Of a stretch of 62,709 nucleotides of DNA, positions 32,886 to 41,458 are shown one piece after another; position 1 is the stretch's first letter, and each line of letters starts with the position of its first letter. Below the pieces are notes generated by a model. That model made no database searches and was not told the origin of the DNA. It saw nothing but the letters and a program-made list of their open reading frames with translations. The stretch covers positions 1 to 62,709 of the forward strand of contig CAYSWB010000009.1 of the NCBI GenBank assembly GCA_964434575.1, in the 5' to 3' direction. Both the position numbers and the translations under genes were made by a program. The stretch is from DAORHV01 sp964434575 (GTDB lineage: Bacteria > Patescibacteriota > Gracilibacteria > Peribacterales > Peribacteraceae).

Positions 32886-33563
32886 ATGATCAATGAGCCG
32901 GAACCCGGAGGCTTTCACGACGGCGCCGAGCTTGGGGCGGACCCGTATCAGCCCGGCGGAGAACTGCATGGGACAGCCGAGCCGCGGAAACTCGAGGCGA
33001 ACGTGGAATCGCCGGACTCGGAACTTGGCCGCGCCGTGGGGTTGATGAACGCCCGGTTCGGCATGCCAGGATCGGTCGTGTATCCGGGTTGCGGCGACCA
33101 TGTGATCGACGGGTTGTTCCCGGGCGCCGAGGTGGTGTACGTGGATCCGTCGGAACAGGGAATTGCGCTCATCCGGGCCGCCATCGGGAACGACGTGCGG
33201 GCGCATGTAGCGGGAGCCGCGGAGATGGCGGAACGCGAGCCGGAACGGTTCGACATGTTGTTCTCGCTCAACACCCATGCCGACATGGCCGACCAGCTGC
33301 GGTGCGTGCGGCCGGGGGGAGTCGTGTTCTGCAACAACTACTTCGGCACGCGTGACGCGGAGGAGGCGCTGAAGGAAGGTTGCGTGCTCGAGGCCGTGGT
33401 GTTGCGGGGCGAGGAAGATGATGCCGAGTCGTTGCTGCGCACGGAAGATGTCGGGGAGTACGCCGAATTCGACGCGTCGTTAGCGGCAAATCATATCGGT
33501 TGCAGACTGAAAAAGAAGGCGGACTACTATGTGCTGCGGAAGCCCGTGGCGGCCAAGGAGTAG
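32886..33563 (+). CDS. methyltransferase-like protein
   Basis: A 225-residue soluble protein. SVVYPGCGDHVIDGLFPGAEVVYVDPSEQ has the shape of a SAM-dependent methyltransferase motif I with an Asp at the end of strand 2, and FDMLFSLNTH and VRPGGVVFCNNYFG fit motifs II-III. The N-terminal 45 residues are Gly/Glu-rich and probably disordered. Target unknown. I start at the ATG at 32886 because TATTTT ends 6 nt upstream; a GTG two codons earlier is possible. It stands just before tRNA-Pro on the opposite strand. Confidence 0.7.
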   Translation: MINEPEPGGFHDGAELGADPYQPGGELHGTAEPRKLEANVESPDSELGRAVGLMNARFGMPGSVVYPGCGDHVIDGLFPGAEVVYVDPSEQGIALIRAAIGNDVRAHVAGAAEMAEREPERFDMLFSLNTHADMADQLRCVRPGGVVFCNNYFGTRDAEEALKEGCVLEAVVLRGEEDDAESLLRTEDVGEYAEFDASLAANHIGCRLKKKADYYVLRKPVAAKE

Positions 33564-33657
33564 ATGGTCCGGGCGGCGGCACCCATGCGCTCCGCGCCGC
33601 TGCCCCAAACCAGACGCGCCCCGCGCATACTTTTTTGGCCCGCTTCGCGAGCGCAAC

Positions 33658-33671
33658 TGAGCTACGCGTCT
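33658..33671 (-). other. tRNA-like fragment next to tRNA-Pro
   Basis: A 14-base run reading GCGTAGCTCAGTTG on the minus strand is identical to the D-arm region of the neighbouring tRNA-Pro, 10 bases beyond that tRNA's 3' end. It could be the remnant of a duplicated tRNA, or chance similarity in a conserved segment. Confidence 0.4.
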
Positions 33672-33679
33672 GTAGTTTT

Positions 33680-33755
33680 TGGTCGGGGCGGTGGGACTCG
33701 AACTCACGGCCTCCTGGTCCCAAACCAGGCGCTCTACCAACTGAGCTACGCCCCG
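33680..33755 (-). tRNA. tRNA-Pro(UGG)
   Basis: A 76-nt gene on the minus strand. The acceptor CGGGGCG pairs with CGCCCCG, the D arm has AGCTCAGTTGGTAGAGC, the anticodon arm CCTGG-TTTGGGA-CCAGG gives TGG, and the T arm contains GTTCGAGTC. The CCA end is encoded. Confidence 0.97.
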
Positions 33756-33798
33756 ACTTCGGCCATAGTACCCGAATCCGGGATGCGTCGCCCGATGA

Positions 33799-34995
33799 TT
33801 ACTGCGCTCCCGTTTCCGGGTCCATCTGGGGCTGCGGCCGGTCTTCGCGGCTGGTGATCATCACCGTGCTGCGGGTGTCTTGGTTGCCCGTCTGCCGCAG
33901 GAGCATCAGCTGGTAGGCGTACGTGGCGGCGACGTCGGCGAACGCCGGGCTGGGGGTGTCGCCCGGCGCCTTGATGCACACGGGGTGCTGGAAGCCAAGC
34001 AAACGGGTGAACTCGTCGCCGAACACCTTGCGCAAGTCGAACCACTGGAGGAAGTTGTATTCCGGGCGGGTCGTGAACGGTGGAATGGGCGGCGCAAGCA
34101 TGACGAAGCGTGACAGTGAGCCTTTGTGGTGCTGAAAGCGGGCTGCGTAGGTCATTGCCAGTGAGCGCGCCTCTTCGCGCGCCATCTCGCGCAGCTTCTC
34201 AAGCGCCTGCTGGTCGCCGGCAGCGGCTTTGTCGTATTGCTCCTGCAACTCCATCCCACGCTGCGGGCGAAGCATGGACATCCTGCTGGCCAAGCGCTCG
34301 ACGGGGTCGTTGGATCTGAGCGACGACTGGATCCCGTGCTCGATCGGCCGGAACAGACGCGGATGGAACGTGAGGTCGTACTTGTATTTTTCGGCCGGAC
34401 TTCCCGGGCCCGCGCCGCCCGTGCGGGCGGCGGCGGACTGGCGCAGCAGGTGTTCCACCACCTGTTTGTCCAAGTCCCAGACGTCGCCTTCGTCGTTCGT
34501 GGTTTGCTCGTCAGGCGACTTGGTCTGCCTGATTATCGGACTTCCCAGAAAGCCTTTCCTGCCGGTCATGAAATCCGTGAGCGATTTGGGCGGGAGGGGT
34601 TGGCCGCCACCCCTCTCCTTTTTCTTTTTCACCTTTTCCTTGCGCCTGGCCTCACCGGGTACCGGGTGCCTGCGCAGGGTGTCTGCGTACGCCGAGCGCA
34701 GCGTGTCGGTGAGGTCCAGGCCTTTGAAGTTACTGGGAACGCCGAACACGACCGGAACAGACAGCCCGCCATAGACTTCTTTCTGTTGGCCGATCGTGTC
34801 GGTCAGCAGCCGCAGCAGGTGGCCGAAGCGTTCGCGCACGCTGTCCACCGATGCGGTGTCGATGGGGTGCTTCTCGGTTTGCTCCAGCCGGATGTCGTCT
34901 TCCTCGTATGCCGCTACGACGCTCGTGGACATCACCAAAGTGTCTTTCGTTTCGCCGTAGATCGCCGATGAGAGGGCCCGGTACACCTGTGCCAT
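33799..34995 (-). CDS. hypothetical large soluble protein
   Basis: A 398-residue protein not recognised. It contains a VYGGLSVPVVFGVPSNFKG stretch, a highly basic low-complexity segment (ARRKEKVKKKKERGGG, about 122-137), a central region with LDKQVVEHLLRQSAAART, a helical REMAREEARSLAMTYAARF and a C terminus ending in DPETGAQ. No membrane segment. The start at 34995 (MAQVYRALSS) is chosen because TATGGT ends 8 nt upstream with TTGACA in a fitting position; the frame is open to 35055. A divergent gene starts about 100 bases away. Confidence 0.65.
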   Translation of the reverse strand: MAQVYRALSSAIYGETKDTLVMSTSVVAAYEEDDIRLEQTEKHPIDTASVDSVRERFGHLLRLLTDTIGQQKEVYGGLSVPVVFGVPSNFKGLDLTDTLRSAYADTLRRHPVPGEARRKEKVKKKKERGGGQPLPPKSLTDFMTGRKGFLGSPIIRQTKSPDEQTTNDEGDVWDLDKQVVEHLLRQSAAARTGGAGPGSPAEKYKYDLTFHPRLFRPIEHGIQSSLRSNDPVERLASRMSMLRPQRGMELQEQYDKAAAGDQQALEKLREMAREEARSLAMTYAARFQHHKGSLSRFVMLAPPIPPFTTRPEYNFLQWFDLRKVFGDEFTRLLGFQHPVCIKAPGDTPSPAFADVAATYAYQLMLLRQTGNQDTRSTVMITSREDRPQPQMDPETGAQ

Positions 34996-35091
34996 AGAGT
35001 AATACCATAGATTCATTCTCATATTTGTCAATAATTGGCTTGGACTTGCCACCATGTTCCAAAAATGACGAAATTATTGTATAATGCAAGT

Positions 35092-35613
35092 ATGGCATTG
35101 ACCGAAGGACCGCCGACCCCGGAGACCAATGATGTACAGCAGGTGCCGTTGCCCATCGGCACGCCGGTGTCGTTCCAGAAAGTGGATCCCGTCACCCGCG
35201 AGAACGTCGCCGGTTCACCGCTGACCGGCGGTTTCGTGCATGCGTCGGTGGGAAAGAAGGCCTATATCTACGACCCCAGGCGCGACGTGATCTCGGCCCC
35301 CGACATTCCGGGCAACCTGCACTACACGGGCAACACCAGCGCTCTCGACCGCATCGAGGTCCGAGGCGGCGTCTATTTTCTGCATACCGTTTCCAAGAGC
35401 GTTTACAAAGTGGAGGTCGGCTCCGGCGCTCCGGTCATCTATCTGCCCGACGCGGCCGAAATCAAGCGACTGAACGCGGTCCTGGTTCCGTCGCCGGAGG
35501 CCGTCAAAGAGGGTGCGGAAGGCACCCCCGCCGCCGTGGAAAGCACGGTTGCCGGCGAGGGCTGGACCGTCAGGGGCACCATCGCCTGGTTGCTGCGGCG
35601 CAAGAAGCAGTAG
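35092..35613 (+). CDS. hypothetical protein, beta-rich
   Basis: A 173-residue soluble protein (MALTEGPPTPETNDVQQVPL to AWLLRRKKQ). The middle (VSFQKVDPVTRENV; ASVGKKAYIYDPRRDV; VEVGSGAPVIYLPD) looks beta-rich, and the C terminus is basic. No family recognised. A perfect TATAAT ends 6 nt before the ATG at 35092, which fixes the start and predicts a leaderless mRNA. It converges on the next gene with 3 bases between the stops. Confidence 0.7.
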   Translation: MALTEGPPTPETNDVQQVPLPIGTPVSFQKVDPVTRENVAGSPLTGGFVHASVGKKAYIYDPRRDVISAPDIPGNLHYTGNTSALDRIEVRGGVYFLHTVSKSVYKVEVGSGAPVIYLPDAAEIKRLNAVLVPSPEAVKEGAEGTPAAVESTVAGEGWTVRGTIAWLLRRKKQ

Positions 35614-35616
35614 GCG

Positions 35617-36327
35617 TCAGTACGGCAGCTCCACGCGGTCGTCCGGGTGGTGTTCGTTGTGCAGCGCGACGACCTCGCGCAGGTTGCGCATGCCCGACCA
35701 GTCCATCAGCGCTTCGCGGCTCTTTTCCGTGCCGAACAGCCTGGCGCGGATCTGCCGGAACATGTCGTCGAACAGCGGGTGCCGGGTGGTGTTGCCGTTG
35801 ATGCCGAAGTGGCACATGTGGCTCAGCCACGCATCGTGGAAGTCCGTGGACGGCTGCCCGTCCGAACCGCGGCGCGGGCGTCCCTTTTGCGCAAGCAGCC
35901 AATGCGCGTCGGACTTCACCACGTATCGTGCGATGTCCGGCAGCAGCGCCTCGGCATCGGACGGGTCGGTCCCGGCATACAGTTTCAGCTTCTCGGCCTG
36001 CGACTGCAGCTGGTCGTCCACCGAGCCCATGTCGATGCGTTCGTGCATCGCCTGGTTGGAGACGAACCTAAGAACGCGCTCCCGGACGCCGGCGATCACG
36101 TCGCCCACGACGACCATGTCCGGCCGCCATTCCAGCCTGGCCGACGCGTAGTGGATCAGTTTTGCCACGCCGTCGGTGCCGCCCTGCGACAGGCGGTTGA
36201 CGGTGAACAGCAGCCTGCCCGCCGCTTGCATGGAGTACGGTTCCGGCACGTACGTGCTCGTTTCGGCCGCCGGCGTTTCGCGGAGTTCGTTCATGAAGTG
36301 CGCCACTCTACGGATGGCGGCCGCCAT
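35617..36327 (-). CDS. hypothetical helical protein
   Basis: A 236-residue protein with likely helices (MQAAGRLLFTVNRLSQGG; VIAGVRERVLRFVSNQAMHE; SVDDQLQSQAEKLKLYAG) and a C-terminal His-rich part (DFHDAWLSHMCHFGINGNTTRH; VVALHNEHHPDDRVELPY). No family recognised. The start at 36327 follows the extended -10 TGC GATTCT ending 6 nt upstream. It diverges from rarA, and the two promoters share the 46-base spacer. Confidence 0.65.
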   Translation of the reverse strand: MAAAIRRVAHFMNELRETPAAETSTYVPEPYSMQAAGRLLFTVNRLSQGGTDGVAKLIHYASARLEWRPDMVVVGDVIAGVRERVLRFVSNQAMHERIDMGSVDDQLQSQAEKLKLYAGTDPSDAEALLPDIARYVVKSDAHWLLAQKGRPRRGSDGQPSTDFHDAWLSHMCHFGINGNTTRHPLFDDMFRQIRARLFGTEKSREALMDWSGMRNLREVVALHNEHHPDDRVELPY

Positions 36328-36373
36328 GTCAAAAGAATCGCACGCGGTGAAACGGTGGTAGAATGGCCGCCTC

Positions 36374-37657
36374 ATGGACCAGAACGCCCCGCTCGCGTAC
36401 CGGCTGCGACCCAAGTCCTTGGACGAGTTCTTCGGCCAAGCCGATGTGGTGGGGCAGGGGACGGCGCTGCGCAAAAGCATCGAGAAAGACGCCCTGTCGT
36501 CGCTCATCTTCGCCGGCCCTCCCGGCACCGGCAAAACAACGCTGGCCAAGATCGTGGCCGAAACCACCAAGGCGCAGTTCATGCAGCTCAATGCCGTCAC
36601 CAGCGGGGTGAAGGACATCAAGGAAGTCTGCGCCGGCGCCGAGCAGCTGAAGGCCAGTCTCGGCCAGCGCACGGTGCTGTTCGTCGACGAGATACACCGT
36701 TTCAACAAGAGCCAGCAGGACGCGCTGCTGCCGTCGGTCGAGAACGGCAACGTCATCCTGATCGGTGCCACCACCGAAAATCCGTATTTCTCGGTGAATT
36801 CCGCGCTCATCTCCCGGTCGCAGGTGTACATGCTCAAGCCGCACACGGTGGAAGATCTGGAAAAGATCCTCACCCGCGCGCTGCAACACGCCGACGGCTA
36901 CGGCGGCAAGGTCACCATGCACAAGGACGCGGTGAAGAAGATCGCCGAGCTGGGCAACGGCGACGCGCGCATCGCGCTCAACCTGCTCGAGCTTTCCGTG
37001 CTGATGATCGGCACCAACATCTCGCGCGAAGCCGCCGAGAAGCTGCTCAAGCAGCGCGGCCACCGTTACGACAAGAAAGGCGAGGACCACTACGACACCG
37101 TCAGCGCGTTCATCAAAACCATGCGCGGGTCGGACCCGGACGCGGCGCTGGTGTGGCTGTACAAGATGTTGCTGTCGGGCGAGGAGCCCAGGTTCCTGCT
37201 GCGCCGCATGGCCATCTTCGCCAGCGAGGACGTGGGCAACGCCGATCCGCGCGCGCTGCCGTTCGTCACGTCGGCCTGGCAGGCGTTCGAGATGGTGGGC
37301 ATGCCCGAGGGTGAGTATTTCCTGGCGCACGCGTGCGTGTACCTGGCCCAGGCTCCCAAGAGCAACGCCGTGACCGCGGCGATGGGCGCCGCCAAGGGTG
37401 CAGTCCAGTCGGCTCCGTCGTTGGAAGTGCCGTACCACCTGCGCAACGCGCCGGCGAAGGGCATGAAGGAACAGGGCTACGGCAAGGGGTACCAGTACGC
37501 GCACAACGCCGAGCAGGGCGTGGTTTCCGAGCACTACTTCCCGATCGGCATGCAGCCCAAGACCTTCTACGAGCCCACTGACCGGGGATTCGAAGCCGAG
37601 GTGTCCGAGCGCATCGCCCGCGCGAAAAGCATCATCAGGGCCGCGAAGACCGTCTGA
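36374..37657 (+). CDS. rarA: replication-associated recombination AAA+ ATPase
   Basis: A 427-residue RarA/MgsA, a clamp-loader-like ATPase acting at stalled forks. It has LRPKSLDEFFGQ near the start, FAGPPGTGKTTLAKI (Walker A), LFVDEIHRFNKSQQDALLP (Walker B), GATTENPYFSVNSALISRS (sensor 1) and the C-terminal tetramerisation part (LRRMAIFASEDVGNADP; YHLRNAP). The length is typical. The extended -10 TGG TAGAAT ends 9 nt before the ATG. Confidence 0.97.
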   Translation: MDQNAPLAYRLRPKSLDEFFGQADVVGQGTALRKSIEKDALSSLIFAGPPGTGKTTLAKIVAETTKAQFMQLNAVTSGVKDIKEVCAGAEQLKASLGQRTVLFVDEIHRFNKSQQDALLPSVENGNVILIGATTENPYFSVNSALISRSQVYMLKPHTVEDLEKILTRALQHADGYGGKVTMHKDAVKKIAELGNGDARIALNLLELSVLMIGTNISREAAEKLLKQRGHRYDKKGEDHYDTVSAFIKTMRGSDPDAALVWLYKMLLSGEEPRFLLRRMAIFASEDVGNADPRALPFVTSAWQAFEMVGMPEGEYFLAHACVYLAQAPKSNAVTAAMGAAKGAVQSAPSLEVPYHLRNAPAKGMKEQGYGKGYQYAHNAEQGVVSEHYFPIGMQPKTFYEPTDRGFEAEVSERIARAKSIIRAAKTV

Positions 37658-37767
37658 TGGGTTTCCAGGCCATGGCTTCCCACAGCCATGTTCGCCGTTG
37701 CGTAATTGCTAAAATGTAAAAATTGTGATATAATAAAGAAAACCCTTTCTCAGACCCAAAGATACAC

Positions 37768-38349
37768 ATGACCACCCTCGACCGCGTCCGTCTCTTCGCG
37801 CACGAACACGACGATATTCCGGCCTTCCACGCCGCGTATCTCGTGGGCACGTTCTTGGCCGCGGCCATCTTCAACCTGGGGTTTTTCCTGATCCTGATCG
37901 TCGCGCACATGTGCTTGGATTTCGTGAAGTATCGCGATTTCCACCGCTACAGCCTGGCCGAAACCATCTGGGCCATGTTCGTGGAAAACCTGATGGACGT
38001 CATGCTGTTCTTCATCGCGCTCACGTTCAGCATCTACACCAGCCATAGCTTCGCGCTGGCGGCCTTGTCCGGCTTCGCCCGCACCGAACTCACCATCGTG
38101 CGCGCGCTGGGTGTCTTGGTGCCCAAGATCGAAATCCTGCAGCATGCCCTCACCGTGCTGCTCAACATCCACGCGTACATGCACACGCCGCACGTCTTGC
38201 CGCATCACCGTCTGACCGACGGCCAGAAATGGGCGGTCTTCATCACCGTGGCGTGCATCTCCCTGCTCGGCATCGCATTCCTGATGTTCCATGGCCGCAC
38301 CGACGAACTGGTGTGGATCTTGCAAAGCGAGTTGTCACTGCATCTGTAA
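37768..38349 (+). CDS. hypothetical membrane protein
   Basis: A 193-residue protein with about four hydrophobic segments (AAYLVGTFLAAAIFNLGFFLILIVA; TIWAMFVENLMDVMLFFIALTFS; ILQHALTVLLNI; WAVFITVACISLLGIAFLMF) separated by His-rich loops (FAHEHDDIPAFHAAY; AYMHTPHVLPHHRL). The His content could bind metal, but no family is recognised. The extended -10 TGA TATAAT lies about 35 nt upstream, so it has a short leader. A GGACTCC repeat hairpin follows the stop. Confidence 0.68.
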   Translation: MTTLDRVRLFAHEHDDIPAFHAAYLVGTFLAAAIFNLGFFLILIVAHMCLDFVKYRDFHRYSLAETIWAMFVENLMDVMLFFIALTFSIYTSHSFALAALSGFARTELTIVRALGVLVPKIEILQHALTVLLNIHAYMHTPHVLPHHRLTDGQKWAVFITVACISLLGIAFLMFHGRTDELVWILQSELSLHL

Positions 38350-38356
38350 GACTGCG

Positions 38357-38385
38357 GGACTCCTTGGACTCCGCGGAGTCCTTCT
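38357..38385. repeat. 9-nt repeat hairpin between convergent genes
   Basis: GGACTCCTT, GGACTCCGC and GGAGTCCTT contain the perfect palindrome GGACTCCGCGGAGTCC (38367-38382). It probably acts as a bidirectional terminator between the 37768 gene and tsaE. Confidence 0.75.
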
Positions 38386-38401
38386 ATGGGATTCCTGTTT
38401 G

Positions 38402-39409
38402 CTAGAAGGGAGTACCTTCAGGGAAGAGTTCTTTTTCCAGCTCCTTCAGCTGCGCCCGCCAGGTTCGCGACATTTCGCTTTCCTTGCCGCCGCCGTAGCG
38501 GACCAGGAAATCATCGAAACGCTCGTCTAAGGTCACGCGCTTGTCGAACATCACGCGCTTGTCGCTGTACGCGAGCACCTTCTGCTCGATGCTTCGGGCT
38601 TTGAACGCATCATCGGAGACGCCGTGCGCGCCGTGCGTCCGGATGATGCTGCCAACGACGGGGTACCCCATGGCGGCGACGAACCGTTCCGCGGCTTGCT
38701 CGTGCGGTTTGCCGTACGCGGCCCGGAGCGTTTCCCACGTCGCGGTCTGCGCGGGAGTCGGCGTGAAATACTGGTCGCCGGACAGACTGTTGAAATCCAC
38801 GAACCGCAGCAGGTCGTGCAGCTTGGCAGCCGCCACCAGCGCTTTCTTGCGGATCACGGTGCCGTGTCCCAGCAGGTGGTCCGCCAGCGCCGAAGCCACC
38901 TTGGCCACCGCGGCCGTATGCTTGCGGATGTGCGCCGGCAAGGCGACCTCCTCGGTCCATTTCTTGATCTCGGCGGGTCCGGGGATGTCCGCGTCACGCA
39001 GGCTCAGGCGCAGACTGCGTTTGTCGGCGGACAGCTCGCGGATCTCCACCCGGATGTGCGGCTCGTCGTCCGGGGCCGGAATACGCTGGGCCCATTCGAT
39101 CAGCCGTACGCCCGGCGCGTCTTCCGATGCCCGCAGGAAGTCCCGGGCCTGGGTGCGGTCCAGCCGGTACAGGTCGATGTGCGTCAAAACGCTTCCATAC
39201 TGTTGTTCCAAGGCGTACGTCGGGCTGGTAACGGGCTCGGAAATACCCAATCCTTTGGCTAATCCTTGCGCGAAGACCGTCTTTCCGGCCCCCAGGTCGC
39301 CGGTCACATAGATGGTCAGCGGCAGCCGATAGAGGCTATTTGCCAGTGAAAGCCCGATTTTATGGGTTTCCAGGGCACTTGCGGTGGTAAAGGAGAGGGT
39401 TTCGATCAT
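38402..39409 (-). CDS. tsaE: TsaE fused to an HD hydrolase domain
   Basis: A 335-residue fusion. Residues 1-145 are TsaE, the ATPase of the threonylcarbamoyl-adenosine tRNA pathway, with YVTGDLGAGKTVFAQGL (Walker A at 37-44), VTSPTYALEQQY and THIDLYRL. Residues about 155-300 form an HD-type domain with H160, AAKLHDLLRF (HD at 198-199), IIRTHGAHG and AYSDKRV, a full set of likely metal ligands. TsaE is normally about 150 residues alone. The HD part may cleave a nucleotide linked to the pathway; this is inference. TsaB, TsaC and TsaD are not in the window. Confidence 0.9.
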   Translation of the reverse strand: MIETLSFTTASALETHKIGLSLANSLYRLPLTIYVTGDLGAGKTVFAQGLAKGLGISEPVTSPTYALEQQYGSVLTHIDLYRLDRTQARDFLRASEDAPGVRLIEWAQRIPAPDDEPHIRVEIRELSADKRSLRLSLRDADIPGPAEIKKWTEEVALPAHIRKHTAAVAKVASALADHLLGHGTVIRKKALVAAAKLHDLLRFVDFNSLSGDQYFTPTPAQTATWETLRAAYGKPHEQAAERFVAAMGYPVVGSIIRTHGAHGVSDDAFKARSIEQKVLAYSDKRVMFDKRVTLDERFDDFLVRYGGGKESEMSRTWRAQLKELEKELFPEGTPF

Positions 39410-39488
39410 TGACTTTATTTACAAAATATAATACAATATATGCAAGTACAAAGAACATTACATCCTGACTCATTCTATCACCCCCAGC

Positions 39489-40958
39489 ATGAAGCGCACC
39501 CGAGTGGGATTCCGCGTGCAGGCCCTGTATAAAGTGAAGAGGCAGTCGGCCGCGCACTACGCACGTCAGAAACTGTCGTTCATGGTGGCAGTGCTGTCGT
39601 TGCTCGCGTTCGTCATGGGCAACATGGTGGGCCAGCACGGCTGGTACGCTTTTTGGAAGTCCGTGCTCGGCAAAGGGGAGGAGACCATGATCGTGTTCAC
39701 CGGAACCGTCCCGCCCATCGCGCAGGTGCCCGATTACCAGGCTTGGGCCATGTACGGCGGCGACAAGCGCCTGCACACGTATGCCCAGGTGCCGCAAAGC
39801 GTGCTGCGCCCGCTTCCCGAATACGACCCCGTCACCCTCGCCACCGACCAGCCGAGCTTCGCCCGCCAGGTGTACTCCACGCCGTGGGCCGCCGGCTACA
39901 ACACGCCAAAGGGCGCCCATGCCGGCGTGGACATCGATGCGCCGCGCGGCACGCCCGTGGTCGCCATCGCGTCCGGCATCGTCGAGAAAGTCGCCATGAC
40001 GGATTACGGCTTCGGCCATTACATCATGATCCGCCACCCCAACGTGCCGGACACGTCCAAACCCGACGGCGTTTCCACGATGTGGTCGACGTACGCCCAC
40101 ATGGATGTCCTGAGCGTGAAGGAAGGCGAAGTCGTCCGCAAAGGCCAGCAGATCGGAACCGTCGGCAACACCGGCACCGTGTTCGGCGCCACCGGTTACC
40201 ACCTGTACTTCTCCGTCGACAACGAAGACGCGCCGTACCACCCGTACTGGCCGTTCACCAGCGGCGAAGCCAGCGCCGCGGGCCTGTCGTTCGTGAAGGC
40301 CGTCGACAGCACCCTGTACCGTGACCGCGTGCTGCAATACACCGTCAGTCCCATGCTGTTCGTGCAGCAGTACTTCAACGTGAGCAGCACGTTCGTGGCC
40401 ATGGCCGATACGTCCAGCAGCAAGCCCGCATCCGAGGTTCCGGCGGTCAGGCTCACGTCCAAGGAGCTTGCCGCCAAGCGCCGCGCGGACCGCGTGTCGC
40501 GCCTGCCTGCCCCCTCGTCTTCGTCCGCCCCGGCTGTGCAGCATGCCGCCGCGCCGGAGCCCGTCGCGTCCTCTTCCTCGAGCGCCGCTCCGGTGATCGT
40601 GCAGGAGGCGTCCGTCGCCGATCCGCAGAGCGTGCAGTCCGTCATCGTCGGCACCAACACCGACGTCGACCGTCTGGAGATCACCCACAGCGGCCGCGCC
40701 GACCGCACCTGGCAGAAAGTGCAGATCAAGGCACTGGATACGAACGGCAACATCGTCCGCTCGCCGTCGTTCAACGACCGCCTGTACATCATCGCCACGT
40801 TCGGCGAGGCCGAAATCCGCCCCAACGAATTGTCGCCCATCGACTTCATCGGCGGCGTGGCCACGGTGAACGTGCTGCCGCGCGGACAAAAAACGCTCAT
40901 CCTCGAAACCCGCGGCGCCTTCGACGCGAAGGGAGAGCCGATGCTCTATAACCGCTAG
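39489..40958 (+). CDS. M23-like peptidase domain protein with altered zinc site
   Basis: A 489-residue membrane-anchored protein. One hydrophobic segment (FMVAVLSLLAFVMGNMVG, about 31-48) precedes an extracellular M23/LytM domain. That domain has KGAHAGVDIDAPRGTPV (H144, D148), TYAHMDVL (H204) and GATGYHLYFSVD. The final HxH is HLY: the zinc ligand at position 240 is tyrosine. A Ser/Ala/Pro linker (about 330-400) leads to a small C-terminal beta domain. It may be a degenerate LytM factor that regulates other hydrolases instead of cutting. It diverges from tsaE. Confidence 0.85.
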   Translation: MKRTRVGFRVQALYKVKRQSAAHYARQKLSFMVAVLSLLAFVMGNMVGQHGWYAFWKSVLGKGEETMIVFTGTVPPIAQVPDYQAWAMYGGDKRLHTYAQVPQSVLRPLPEYDPVTLATDQPSFARQVYSTPWAAGYNTPKGAHAGVDIDAPRGTPVVAIASGIVEKVAMTDYGFGHYIMIRHPNVPDTSKPDGVSTMWSTYAHMDVLSVKEGEVVRKGQQIGTVGNTGTVFGATGYHLYFSVDNEDAPYHPYWPFTSGEASAAGLSFVKAVDSTLYRDRVLQYTVSPMLFVQQYFNVSSTFVAMADTSSSKPASEVPAVRLTSKELAAKRRADRVSRLPAPSSSSAPAVQHAAAPEPVASSSSSAAPVIVQEASVADPQSVQSVIVGTNTDVDRLEITHSGRADRTWQKVQIKALDTNGNIVRSPSFNDRLYIIATFGEAEIRPNELSPIDFIGGVATVNVLPRGQKTLILETRGAFDAKGEPMLYNR

Positions 40959-40961
40959 CGG

Positions 40962-41408
40962 TCAGACCTTGGCATGCTTGCCGGCGTCTTCGACGCGCTT
41001 GGCCTGCGCCCGCAGCGCGTTGATTTGCTGGATGCGCTGGAGCGTGTTGAAGGCGATGCGGCGCACGCGTACAGCGGTGCCGGGCGACTGCCGTAGAGGC
41101 AGCCAGTAGATGAAGTCCAAGAGCTCCGCATGGTGCTCGCCGGAAGCCTGCAGCGTTTCGACGGTGATTTCCGGCCCCTCGTATTCGCCGCCTTCCGACG
41201 TGCGGCGGTGTTGGTCGAACAAGCGCACCAACTGAGCGGTCTTGCGGTGTTTCAGTACGTTGTCGAACGTGCAATCCGCCACCTCCTTCGGGGAGAGCCG
41301 CATGGCCGGGCCCTTCACCTCGTTGTCACCGTCCTGGTCCGTGTACTTGTGCTCGTCGAGCTTCGTGGAGTATGCGGCGAGTTCGATCGTGGGTTCGCGT
41401 CCGGCCAT
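40962..41408 (-). CDS. hypothetical soluble protein
   Basis: A 148-residue protein (MAGREPTIELAAYSTKLDEH to KRVEDAGKHAKV) with likely helices (PKEVADCTFDNVLKHRKTAQLVRLF; LLDFIYWLPLRQ; RIAFNTLQRIQQINALRAQAKR). No family recognised. It converges on the M23-like gene, 3 bases between stops, and lies 50 bases downstream of the WecA-like gene on the opposite side. No clear -10 lies close to the ATG. Confidence 0.6.
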   Translation of the reverse strand: MAGREPTIELAAYSTKLDEHKYTDQDGDNEVKGPAMRLSPKEVADCTFDNVLKHRKTAQLVRLFDQHRRTSEGGEYEGPEITVETLQASGEHHAELLDFIYWLPLRQSPGTAVRVRRIAFNTLQRIQQINALRAQAKRVEDAGKHAKV

Positions 41409-41458
41409 GGGAATGGGGGAAGGAAGTATCCAACGATAGGCCTCTCAGTCCCGCTCAG

